From IMG/VR virus record IMGVR_UViG_3300033182_001489, positions 1 through 61,851 of that record: DNA of 61,851 nt; one strand, written 5' to 3'. Made by a program: the position numbers and the translations under genes. Source of the stretch: a virus. Each line of letters starts with the position of its first letter. Within the stretch, counting starts at the first letter, position 1. Shown here piece after piece: positions 56,940-61,749 of this stretch. The notes below the pieces were generated by a model. The model was given only the letters and a program-made list of their open reading frames with translations, searched no databases and was not told where the DNA came from.

Positions 56940-57235
56940 TCTGTTTTTCTACATTTAAATATGGAACTTATTACACAACAAAGCATGGTTATTATAAAAA
57001 TTATTGATACAACAATTATGGGACTCATTATAGAATAATTAATAATTTCTGATGATTCACTTATATTGTCAAACTCAGCTTTAGATATCTCTCCGTCATT
57101 GTTTATATCAGCTTTCTCAAACTCAGGCAGTTCGACTTTAGACGCATGAGGAGGATTTTTAGCCGAACTATGATTTTTAATTATTGAACTACAGCTAGAT
57201 CCAAAAAAAATAAAAAAAATTAACAAAATCTTCAT
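56936..57235 (-). CDS. u-spanin-like lipoprotein with an EF-hand
   Basis: A 99-residue protein. A signal ending IFFGSSC15 is a lipobox, so Cys15 should be lipidated and sorted to the outer membrane. A C-terminal helix (~69-90, SIMSPIIVVSIIFIITMLCCVI) would sit in the inner membrane. One chain linking both membranes is the plan of unimolecular spanins, which fuse the membranes in the last step of lysis. The ~45-residue periplasmic part contains a canonical EF-hand loop, D43-I-N45-N-D47-G-E-I50-S-K-A-E54. It is coupled by ATGA to the holin-like gene before it and the GAF gene after it. Confidence 0.65.
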   Translation of the reverse strand: MKILLIFFIFFGSSCSSIIKNHSSAKNPPHASKVELPEFEKADINNDGEISKAEFDNISESSEIINYSIMSPIIVVSIIFIITMLCCVISSIFKCRKTE

Positions 57236-57660
57236 CTGGCTCTACTGGGTATAGCGTAAAATCCAACAACCATAAAACATAGGTCCATGAATGATGTAAG
57301 CATTAACCCTCCTGTTAATTGAACTTGGTGCCAACTAGGAGAACCCCAAAACCATGAAAGAATTCCTCCGCCTGAAGGCTTATCAAGAATAACATCATAT
57401 GTAATATTGGGATTCATCGCATAATAAATCATTAAAAAACACATCGTAAATGTAATTGCCAAAAATAAAATTCTCCTTGTAACTTTCACAAATGGGTCGA
57501 GGGCAGTCTTAGATTGACTTTCTATCAAAGCTTTAAGCATCTCAGAATCTCTTGCGGATAAAATCATCTGGTCTTGACGTTTTTGCTCGAGCCAATAATT
57601 TAATAAATTTGCTCCAACTTTTATGACTGCGCCGATAATTGTATTTAAAACTGGTCCCAT
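57232..57660 (-). CDS. Holin-like membrane protein (GTA_holin_3TM type)
   Basis: A 142-residue protein from ATG 57660 (MGPVLNTIIGAVIKVGANLL); an upstream in-frame TTG at 57684 is less likely. Three hydrophobic segments: ~1-20, ~65-86 (TRRILFLAITFTMCFLMIYY) and ~115-137 (QLTGGLMLTSFMDLCFMVVGF), with a Trp-rich loop between the last two. The layout fits three-helix holins of gene transfer agents and siphoviruses. It is the first gene of the late minus-strand operon. TATAAT lies six bases before ATG, and a T-run + GTGTATCAT box overlaps it. No endolysin gene is visible in the window. Confidence 0.55.
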   Translation of the reverse strand: MGPVLNTIIGAVIKVGANLLNYWLEQKRQDQMILSARDSEMLKALIESQSKTALDPFVKVTRRILFLAITFTMCFLMIYYAMNPNITYDVILDKPSGGGILSWFWGSPSWHQVQLTGGLMLTSFMDLCFMVVGFYAIPSRAR

Positions 57661-57671
57661 ATTTATATTAT

Positions 57672-57686
57672 ATGATACACTCAAAA
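57672..57686 (-). promoter_or_regulatory. Candidate late promoter (TTTTGA-GTGTATCAT-ATAAT)
   Basis: Minus strand TTTTGA then GTGTATCAT (57680-57672). A second -10-like TATAAT overlaps its end and is followed by exactly six bases before ATG 57660. It stands at the head of the whole 56-kb late operon. No -35 box was found at 16-18 bases. Confidence 0.45.
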
Positions 57687-57695
57687 CTTAACATT

Positions 57696-57911
57696 ATGGT
57701 AAAATTTAATAAATCCAATCTTGAAGTCATGGAGCTATTGGCAAAACATATGAACTCCTATCAGTCAGTAACTTGGCTAGCAACCCCTCGCGAGGAGCTT
57801 GGCAATAAAAATCCATACGAAATGATAAAGCAATCAAGAGTAAACAAGGTGCTTGCTTTACTCAGAAAGGACTTATCTTCCATAAAGAAGAAAAAGAACG
57901 CAAGGAGCTGA
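57696..57911 (+). CDS. DUF2384-like (Xre/MbcA/ParS C-terminal) small protein
   Basis: A 71-residue protein from ATG 57696. The core AVTWLATPREELGNKNPYEM-like stretch (~residues 22-45; QSVTWLATP, then LGNKNPYEM) followed by VNKVLALLRKDL resembles the toxin-binding domain of MbcA/ParS/Xre antitoxins (W-L-x-x-P...LG...P-x-E). The usual N-terminal helix-turn-helix is missing and no partner toxin gene of RES type is adjacent. It could block a host toxin-antitoxin system, or be a small regulator. It is divergent from the late operon with a 35-base gap. A hairpin (57902-57925) covers its stop codon. Confidence 0.45.
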   Translation: MVKFNKSNLEVMELLAKHMNSYQSVTWLATPREELGNKNPYEMIKQSRVNKVLALLRKDLSSIKKKKNARS

Positions 57912-57925
57912 ATAAACAGCTCCTT
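57902..57925 (+). terminator. Hairpin after DUF2384-like gene
   Basis: AAGGAGCTG (57902-57910), six-base loop, CAGCTCCTT (57917-57925), a perfect 9-bp stem, then ATAACTTTATAT. The T tract is interrupted, so it may be a weak intrinsic terminator. The stop codon TGA lies inside the 5' arm. Confidence 0.55.
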
Positions 57926-57956
57926 ATAACTTTATATATTATATTTTATATTACTA

Positions 57957-58139
57957 ATGAAAAACAATACAAAACAAGAACAAAGAATTGTACTTCAATG
58001 TGGTCGAGGACGCTGCTGCCCAGAAATTATTAAAAAAGAAAACAACTTTATTATTAAAGACGATTACAATGGAGAAGTAAAATTAAATCAAGAACAAATA
58101 AAACTTCTACAAAAAGCTATATCAGATCTCACGGATTAA
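57957..58139 (+). CDS. Small CGRGRCCPEI protein
   Basis: A 60-residue protein. VLQCGRGRCCPEI (three Cys in nine residues) is followed by IIKDDYNGEVKLNQEQIKLL and a short helix. This pattern is familiar from small conserved phage proteins of unknown function; the Cys cluster could bind metal. Its 3' end overlaps the convergent sialyltransferase gene by 18 bases. Confidence 0.55.
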   Translation: MKNNTKQEQRIVLQCGRGRCCPEIIKKENNFIIKDDYNGEVKLNQEQIKLLQKAISDLTD

Positions 58140-59078
58140 ACCCTGATCAATCCAGTCTTTGTATACTTTTGCTTCGCCATCAAATTCGTGAAGGTGTCCG
58201 TGCCAAGTAGACAATGCTTTCTCGTCATAGTAATGGCGTGAGCCATTCTGAAAAAAACTAAAACCAGTCGTATATACATTCATATTAAGTATAAATTTAA
58301 AATAAGCAATTGCTGCAATACCCGTTGACGGGTAATCGACAGTATTTGCCGCGATTTCCCTAGATACATATTCTGGAACAAATGTTACATTATCTCTTGT
58401 ATCATATAAATCATTAGAATATACATCATTCCATACTTTTTGTGTTTTAACATCGTATCCTAGTCTTTCTAGACAACTTAATTTTATATATGGAACTGCA
58501 TTAAACATGGATGGATTAATATTACAATAGTACATGGCCCAAGCTCTCATTCTGGCAAAAGCATCTACAGGCAATAAAAAGATGGTCTTCTTGCCTCCCA
58601 AGGGTCGATTTTTGCTCCAGGGGGGAATTTGAGAACCTATGCCTGAAACCCAATGCGTAATTTTGGAGCCAGTGTATTCATGAATTTTGGGAACATGCTT
58701 AACGCCTCGAACAAGCCAATCGTTAAGTCTGCAAACATTAGGGAATGAGTCTATTATTCTACCTTTTTTTTCATTTAATAAAGTATTTGAATTGCCAACT
58801 ATAATAACATCTCTACCAATTGGCCTATTTTCATATATATTTCTTAATTCTTTACCAGCTCTTCTGAAGAAATCATGACTTTCCCCAAACTTAAGCCTGG
58901 CTTCATTTTCTAATTCTATTGGTATGTCATCCATTTCCGTAATATTAATAAAAAAAGCAATAAAAATCAAGCATAAAAAGTAATTTGAGAAAAAAAACCA
59001 CAGTATGTGCCGCGATTGTGACAATATGTCTCTAAAATAATATCTAAATAGCGTTTTTACAGTATAAAAAGTTGGCAT
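58122..59078 (-). CDS. GT29-type sialyltransferase-like glycosyltransferase
   Basis: A 318-residue protein with one membrane helix at ~26-45. It has the sialylmotif order of family GT29: motif L (VIIVGNSNTLLNEKKGRIID, 91-110, then VCRLND), motif S with YPSTG (249-253), motif III HYYD (282-285), and motif VS H297-x4-E302. These place CMP-sialic acid and the catalytic His in animal-type enzymes. GT29 is mainly eukaryotic but occurs in some phages and viruses. The type II topology (N-terminal helix, catalytic part after it) is also that of GT29 enzymes. A likely role is altering host surface glycans or a virion sugar. Donor identity is not proven. Confidence 0.75.
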   Translation of the reverse strand: MPTFYTVKTLFRYYFRDILSQSRHILWFFFSNYFLCLIFIAFFINITEMDDIPIELENEARLKFGESHDFFRRAGKELRNIYENRPIGRDVIIVGNSNTLLNEKKGRIIDSFPNVCRLNDWLVRGVKHVPKIHEYTGSKITHWVSGIGSQIPPWSKNRPLGGKKTIFLLPVDAFARMRAWAMYYCNINPSMFNAVPYIKLSCLERLGYDVKTQKVWNDVYSNDLYDTRDNVTFVPEYVSREIAANTVDYPSTGIAAIAYFKFILNMNVYTTGFSFFQNGSRHYYDEKALSTWHGHLHEFDGEAKVYKDWIDQGLIREI

Positions 59079-59099
59079 GAAGCTTGCAAATATATATTT

Positions 59100-59480
59100 A
59101 TGAAATATTCACTTATTAATAATGGTATCGGAAGCTCTTTGCTATCTGATTTTTTTAATGTTAACGCTGATCTTGAATTAAATTCTAGATTTCCTACTTT
59201 TAAAGAAGGTTGTATTCAAGAATCTAAAGATGGCCATGTTATTACCTTGCAAGTTCCAGGAATGACCAAAAAAGATATTGAAATTACATGCGAAAATAAT
59301 TCAATCAAGGTTCGTGGTTCAAAAAAGATAAATGACCAAATGACCACAGTAATCCGAAAAGATTTTGCCGCGAATATAAATATTGACCCGCAATCTTGCA
59401 CAGCCAAGGTTGAAAATGGAATATTGACAATTAATCTAGTTAAAAATAAGAGTATTAACAATACTATTAAAATTACATAG
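59100..59480 (+). CDS. Hsp20 / alpha-crystallin small heat-shock protein
   Basis: A 126-residue protein. The alpha-crystallin domain runs from ~41 to 126: GHVITLQVPGMTKKDIEI (beta 2-3 region with the typical P-G), NNSIKVRGSKK, then the conserved A-x-n-G-[IV]-L signature as AKVENGILTINL, and a short C-terminal IxI-like NTIKIT. Small HSPs hold unfolding proteins; phage copies probably aid virion assembly or cell stress survival. Divergent from the sialyltransferase gene with a 21-base gap, so the promoters must lie inside the opposite gene or overlap. An A/T-rich stretch precedes the ATG; no clear ribosome site. Confidence 0.85.
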   Translation: MKYSLINNGIGSSLLSDFFNVNADLELNSRFPTFKEGCIQESKDGHVITLQVPGMTKKDIEITCENNSIKVRGSKKINDQMTTVIRKDFAANINIDPQSCTAKVENGILTINLVKNKSINNTIKIT

Positions 59481-59546
59481 TGTTCCGATTTTTTTAGTTC
59501 AAGCATTTATAAATAATTAAGTGTCGTTTTTATATTGAGAAAAACC

Positions 59547-59604
59547 ACCCCCCCCAAAAAAATTTCAAAAAGTCAAGCGTTTTTTTTGAAAAAAACGGGG
59601 GGGT
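59547..59604. terminator. Homopolymer-rich bidirectional terminator between Hsp20 and 59607-59915
   Basis: The convergent gap holds C8, A7, TTTCAAAAA, then TTTTTTTTGAAA, A-run, G7. Outer arms ACCCCCCC / GGGGGGGT and inner arms TTTCAAAAA / TTTTTGAAA can pair, leaving an A-rich internal loop. The T-rich arms flank it in both directions. A lone AGTCAAGC (TTGACT on minus) sits in the loop without a -10 box. Confidence 0.6.
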
Positions 59605-59606
59605 CT

Positions 59607-59915
59607 TTAGAAGACTTCGAGGTTAGGTTGCGAGCCAGGAGCGGCGAACCAGTCGGATGAGTCAATTACTTGACCATTTAGAACAGGCTCGAATTTGAAT
59701 TGGAAAACGCCCGCGTTTGTTATGCCGTTGACGCGTTCTCGTGTAGTCGGCGTATTCCAACCCGCAAGAGACCAACGCACCAACCCGTCAGGATCACGCT
59801 TAACAATGGCATTGCCATGAAGCCAAACGGTTTTGCCGTCTGTCTCAGTGTTGCCGACTTTTAAGGATTTTCCTTGCTCGAAAGCTTGCTTAATTCTTTG
59901 CGTTACTTTTCTCAT
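59607..59915 (-). CDS. Small phage protein (LAGWNTPTTRER family), full-length copy
   Basis: A 102-residue protein. Core VWLHGNAIVKRD and VRWSLAGWNTPTTRERVNGI is followed by a FEPVLNGQVID / DWFAAPG tail. Small phage proteins with SLAGWNTPTTR are common in tailed phages, but no function is known to me. A second, C-terminally diverged copy is encoded on the other strand at 61456-61686, with nearly identical residues 1-60. It starts with TAATG overlap on the 55-residue gene upstream and shares its promoter (60089-60117). Confidence 0.65.
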   Translation of the reverse strand: MRKVTQRIKQAFEQGKSLKVGNTETDGKTVWLHGNAIVKRDPDGLVRWSLAGWNTPTTRERVNGITNAGVFQFKFEPVLNGQVIDSSDWFAAPGSQPNLEVF

Positions 59916-60082
59916 TATCTTGAAACAATTGGAAGTTTGTTGCCGACTTTTTTTTGCTCGGCTTGGATTTGGCTAGCAATTCTGAGAGCCATCGTGTGAG
60001 TTTTTGCGTTGTCAATTAGTTTTCCGAAAAGCGTAATGTTTAGCCATTCAGAAAAATTTTTGTTTCTTTCAATCTTAATCAT
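59915..60082 (-). CDS. 55-residue small protein (paralogue of 60475-60657)
   Basis: MIKIERNKNFSEWLNITLFG, then a helix AKTHTMALRIASQIQAEQKK and a short end. The first ~40 residues align with the 60-residue protein at 60475-60657 (MIKI..NF..W.N...FG.[IL]ID). It has an excellent promoter: TTGACT-N17-TATATT-N6-ATG. Its stop overlaps the ATG of the next gene (TAATG). Function unknown. Confidence 0.6.
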   Translation of the reverse strand: MIKIERNKNFSEWLNITLFGKLIDNAKTHTMALRIASQIQAEQKKVGNKLPIVSR

Positions 60083-60088
60083 ATGTAA

Positions 60089-60117
60089 AATATAGTTCAG
60101 TTAGCTTAAAAAGTCAA
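60089..60117 (-). promoter_or_regulatory. Leaderless-type promoter of 60082 operon
   Basis: Minus strand TTGACT (60117-60112), 17 bases, TATATT (60094-60089), then six bases and ATG 60082. With the usual distance from -10 to +1, transcription would begin at the A of the start codon. Confidence 0.75.
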
Positions 60118-60138
60118 GTCTAAAATTCAACTAAGTTT

Positions 60139-60177
60139 TTGCACAATCCTGCAATCGCCCCGCGATTTTTGTGCCAA
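60139..60177. repeat. 39-base stem-loop element, copy 1
   Basis: TTGCAC ... AATCGC-CCC-GCGATT ... GTGCCAA. The core is a 6-bp stem with a CCC loop (60153-60167); the outer arms GCACAA and TTGTGC also pair. It matches copy 2 (61046-61084) at 35 of 39 bases. It lies between the 29-residue gene and the 55-residue gene promoter and could act as a terminator or protein site. Confidence 0.75.
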
Positions 60178-60204
60178 TCGCGTAAGATGTTGATTTGTAA
60201 TCGT

Positions 60205-60294
60205 TTACCAATTAGAATTGCAATCCTTAAGATCAGCGAACATGATCCAGAAGACTGCAACCCATGGCAAGAAAAGTAATATATCCCAAGTCAT
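60205..60294 (-). CDS. 29-residue hydrophobic peptide
   Basis: MTWDILLFLPWVAVFWIMFADLK-like peptide with one membrane helix (residues ~4-20). Its ATG overlaps the TGA of the 68-residue gene (ATGA), the coupling seen across this phage, and it ends before the stem-loop element. It may be a membrane mini-protein. Short open frames arise by chance, so confidence is limited; coupling and hydrophobicity are the support. Confidence 0.4.
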   Translation of the reverse strand: MTWDILLFLPWVAVFWIMFADLKDCNSNW

Positions 60295-60497
60295 GCGTTT
60301 AGTTCAAAAATTCCTTGCTCTATCTCTGTAAGCCTGTCAGAATTAGCAAGCACGCAATCAATAGAGAGAATTCTATCATTCTTTTTAGGTTGATAATATG
60401 GAGAATCTTTACGAAGAATTATCACTCTTGAGTCTACCGAAGTAAGCACAAAAGGATTATCTGCTTGCATTTCTTCAAGCGTCTTCAATGTGAACAA
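60291..60497 (-). CDS. 68-residue small protein
   Basis: MFTLKTLEEMQADNPFVLTS start, then VDSRVIILRKDSPYYQPKKND and a C-terminal ILSIDCVLANSDRLTEIEQ. Not recognised. Its ATG lies 23 bases inside the end of the 60-residue gene, and the pair belongs to the operon from promoter 60782-60810. The short beta-alpha feel suggests a small soluble protein. Confidence 0.55.
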   Translation of the reverse strand: MFTLKTLEEMQADNPFVLTSVDSRVIILRKDSPYYQPKKNDRILSIDCVLANSDRLTEIEQGIFELNA

Positions 60498-60657
60498 GTT
60501 CTCCGAGGTTTACAATATGGCTTTGCTTCTCTTTGCGTGCGATCTTCTTAGCGATCTCTAACGCTTGAGCGTCACAAGTAACTTGGTCAATGATGCGACC
60601 AAATACGCTGACATTGAACCAATTCTTAAAGTTAGGATGTATGGTAATCTTAATCAT
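60475..60657 (-). CDS. 60-residue small protein (paralogue of 59915-60082)
   Basis: MIKITIHPNFKNWFNVSVFG, then a helix with ALEIAKKIARKEKQ and a final VNLGELVHIEDA. The first ~45 residues are clearly related to the 55-residue protein in the next operon. It follows the 38-residue membrane peptide by one base. Function unknown; the pair of paralogues at the same relative place in two mini-operons suggests duplication of a cassette. Confidence 0.6.
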   Translation of the reverse strand: MIKITIHPNFKNWFNVSVFGRIIDQVTCDAQALEIAKKIARKEKQSHIVNLGELVHIEDA

Positions 60658-60658
60658 G

Positions 60659-60775
60659 TTATGATACTATCAGTTCTGCGATAAATGCACAAGCAAAAAG
60701 CAAGCAAGATCCGAAAATTCCTACGCATAGGAATGGCATGAATATCTCAATGAAGTTAGCAATATGTTTTTTCAT
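60659..60775 (-). CDS. 38-residue membrane peptide
   Basis: MKKHIANFIEIFMPFLCVGI, then FGSCLLFACAFIAELIVS: a short basic start followed by one or two hydrophobic spans with three Cys. It is first in a mini-operon with a textbook promoter ending six bases before ATG (60782-60810). Likely a small inner-membrane protein acting on a host membrane target, but nothing is known. Confidence 0.6.
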   Translation of the reverse strand: MKKHIANFIEIFMPFLCVGIFGSCLLFACAFIAELIVS

Positions 60776-60781
60776 AATAAT

Positions 60782-60810
60782 AAACTAATCTAGTAATTAG
60801 CAAAAGTCAA
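60782..60810 (-). promoter_or_regulatory. Leaderless-type promoter of 60775 operon
   Basis: Minus strand TTGACT (60810-60805), 17 bases, TAGTTT (60787-60782), six bases, ATG 60775. The -35 box overlaps the stop codon of the gene at 60807-60989. Confidence 0.78.
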
Positions 60811-60989
60811 GCAATAACTGCTTTTCTTTGTTGTTTTTCCGACAGCTCCACAAGCTTGTTTTCTATATCTGCACGAACAGATTCTAATTGCCTTACTGAG
60901 GACATCTTTCCTTCCTTAATGGCAATTATACGCTGAGAGTTTATGGCTCGTAGAGTTGAGGCAAGTTGATGGATTTTTTGTTCTAACAT
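60807..60989 (-). CDS. 60-residue coiled-coil protein
   Basis: From ATG 60989 (MLEQKIHQLASTLRAINSQR), all helix with heptad spacing through VRQLESVRADIENKLVELSE, ending KAVIA. The frame is open further upstream, but this ATG is exactly six bases after a -10 box. A small dimeric coiled-coil protein; function unknown. Confidence 0.6.
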   Translation of the reverse strand: MLEQKIHQLASTLRAINSQRIIAIKEGKMSSVRQLESVRADIENKLVELSEKQQRKAVIA

Positions 60990-60995
60990 AAGGTC

Positions 60996-61024
60996 ATAGT
61001 AGCTGAATAAATAAAAAAAGTCAA
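60996..61024 (-). promoter_or_regulatory. Leaderless-type promoter of 60989 gene
   Basis: Minus strand TTGACT (61024-61019), 17 bases, TACTAT (61001-60996), GACCTT, ATG 60989. The spacing is identical to the other accessory promoters. Confidence 0.78.
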
Positions 61025-61045
61025 GCCTAATATACAACTTTTTTC

Positions 61046-61084
61046 TTGCACGATTCTCTAATCGCCCCGCGATTTTTGTGCCAA
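61046..61084. repeat. 39-base stem-loop element, copy 2
   Basis: TTGCAC ... AATCGC-CCC-GCGATT ... GTGCCAA, 35 of 39 bases identical to copy 1 and in the same orientation. It lies in the divergent gap between the coiled-coil gene (minus) and the 63-residue gene (plus), so a terminator role alone is unlikely here. Confidence 0.75.
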
Positions 61085-61092
61085 AAAAAAAT

Positions 61093-61112
61093 CACTAAAA
61101 ATGCGTTTAGTG
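61093..61112. promoter_or_regulatory. Inverted repeat before promoter (operator candidate)
   Basis: CACTAAA (61093-61099), six bases, TTTAGTG (61106-61112), immediately before the -35 box of the next promoter (61114). A regulator site is plausible; it could also be a short hairpin. Confidence 0.45.
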
Positions 61113-61113
61113 C

Positions 61114-61142
61114 TTGCAATTTTACGAAAATTTGTTTACATT
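61114..61142 (+). promoter_or_regulatory. Leaderless-type promoter of 61151 gene
   Basis: TTGCAA (61114-61119), 17 bases, TACATT (61137-61142), eight bases, ATG 61151. Confidence 0.6.
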
Positions 61143-61150
61143 TATGTTAT

Positions 61151-61342
61151 ATGAATAAGATAATAGAAATACTAATGAAAAGAGACCAACTTTCCGAAGA
61201 GGAAGCAACCGATCAAGTGATCGCATTTCAATCTGAGATGTGGCTCGATGTTGGACTTGGTGGCGACATCTTCGAATGGGAACATATGTTCACTTCCGAA
61301 TTCGGACTCGAGCCCGATTTCTTCGAAGCGTTAATGCTCTAA
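61151..61342 (+). CDS. 63-residue acidic phage protein
   Basis: From ATG 61151: MNKIIEILMKRDQLSEEEAT, a helical start, then EMWLDVGLGGDIFEWEHMF and LGLEPDF-type end (SEFGLEPDFFEALML). Small acidic proteins with LEPDFFE-type ends are common in tailed phages; function unknown. Start chosen by the promoter just before it. Confidence 0.6.
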   Translation: MNKIIEILMKRDQLSEEEATDQVIAFQSEMWLDVGLGGDIFEWEHMFTSEFGLEPDFFEALML

Positions 61343-61368
61343 TAATAGAAAGGTTACGATTTCTAAAG

Positions 61369-61395
61369 TTGGCACGAAATCGGCCCGCGATTTTT
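61369..61395. repeat. Short inverted relative of the stem-loop element / terminator
   Basis: TTGGCAC-G-AAATCG-GCCCG-CGATTT followed by eight T. Read on the minus strand it ends in GTGCCAA like copies 1 and 2, but the loop differs and the outer arm is missing. On the plus strand it has the form of an intrinsic terminator for the 63-residue gene. Confidence 0.6.
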
Positions 61396-61418
61396 TTTAA
61401 AAAAAATTATCTTTTTGC

Positions 61419-61447
61419 TTGCAATTTAGTTTTATCTAGTTTAGTTT
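61419..61447 (+). promoter_or_regulatory. Leaderless-type promoter of 61456 gene
   Basis: TTGCAA (61419-61424), 17 bases, TAGTTT (61442-61447), eight bases, ATG 61456. A TATAAT (61447-61452) overlaps but has a poorer spacing. Confidence 0.6.
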
Positions 61448-61455
61448 ATAATTAT

Positions 61456-61686
61456 ATGAGAAAAGTTACAGAACAAATCAAACAAGCATTTGAACGCGGC
61501 GAAGCCAAGACAGTTGGCAACACCACCACAGACGGCAAGACCGTTTGGCTACATGGCAACGCGATTGTCAAACGCGATCCCGACGGGCTCGTGCGTTGGT
61601 CACTCGCAGGTTGGAACACACCGACCACACGCGAACGCGTCAACGGCATAGCTAACGCAAGGCGATTCAGTAGGATTGTGCAATAA
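61456..61686 (+). CDS. Diverged, shortened copy of the LAGWNTPTTRER protein
   Basis: A 76-residue protein from ATG 61456. Residues 1-62 match the 102-residue protein at 59607-59915 closely (MRKVTEQIKQAFERG, VWLHGNAIVKRD, LAGWNTPTTRERVNGI); after NGIANA the sequence departs (RRFSRIVQ) and stops, losing the ~35-residue tail. The copy is on the opposite strand, so the pair forms an inverted duplication about 1.5 kb apart. The shortened end may be a frameshift or recombination remnant; the promoter is intact. Confidence 0.65.
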   Translation: MRKVTEQIKQAFERGEAKTVGNTTTDGKTVWLHGNAIVKRDPDGLVRWSLAGWNTPTTRERVNGIANARRFSRIVQ

Positions 61687-61714
61687 AATAGTTGCAAGAT
61701 AATTGAAAAAAAAT

Positions 61715-61743
61715 TTGACTTTAGTTAATGCTTTTGCTAGTTT
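61715..61743 (+). promoter_or_regulatory. Leaderless-type promoter of 61750 gene
   Basis: TTGACT (61715-61720), 17 bases, TAGTTT (61738-61743), six bases, ATG 61750. Confidence 0.75.
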
Positions 61744-61749
61744 ATATAT

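Noticed and set aside
57232-57684. TTG start of the holin-like gene at 57684
   Set aside because: The ATG at 57660 gives a better N-terminus and is correctly placed after TATAAT; the extra residues would overlap the promoter.
56319-57684. Endolysin in the lysis cassette
   Set aside because: None of the three products nor their neighbours has lysozyme, amidase or peptidase motifs; an endolysin must lie outside the window if present.
59568-59576. TTGACT on the minus strand between Hsp20 and the next gene
   Set aside because: At 17 bases downstream there is a G-run and no -10 box, so it is not counted among the accessory promoters.
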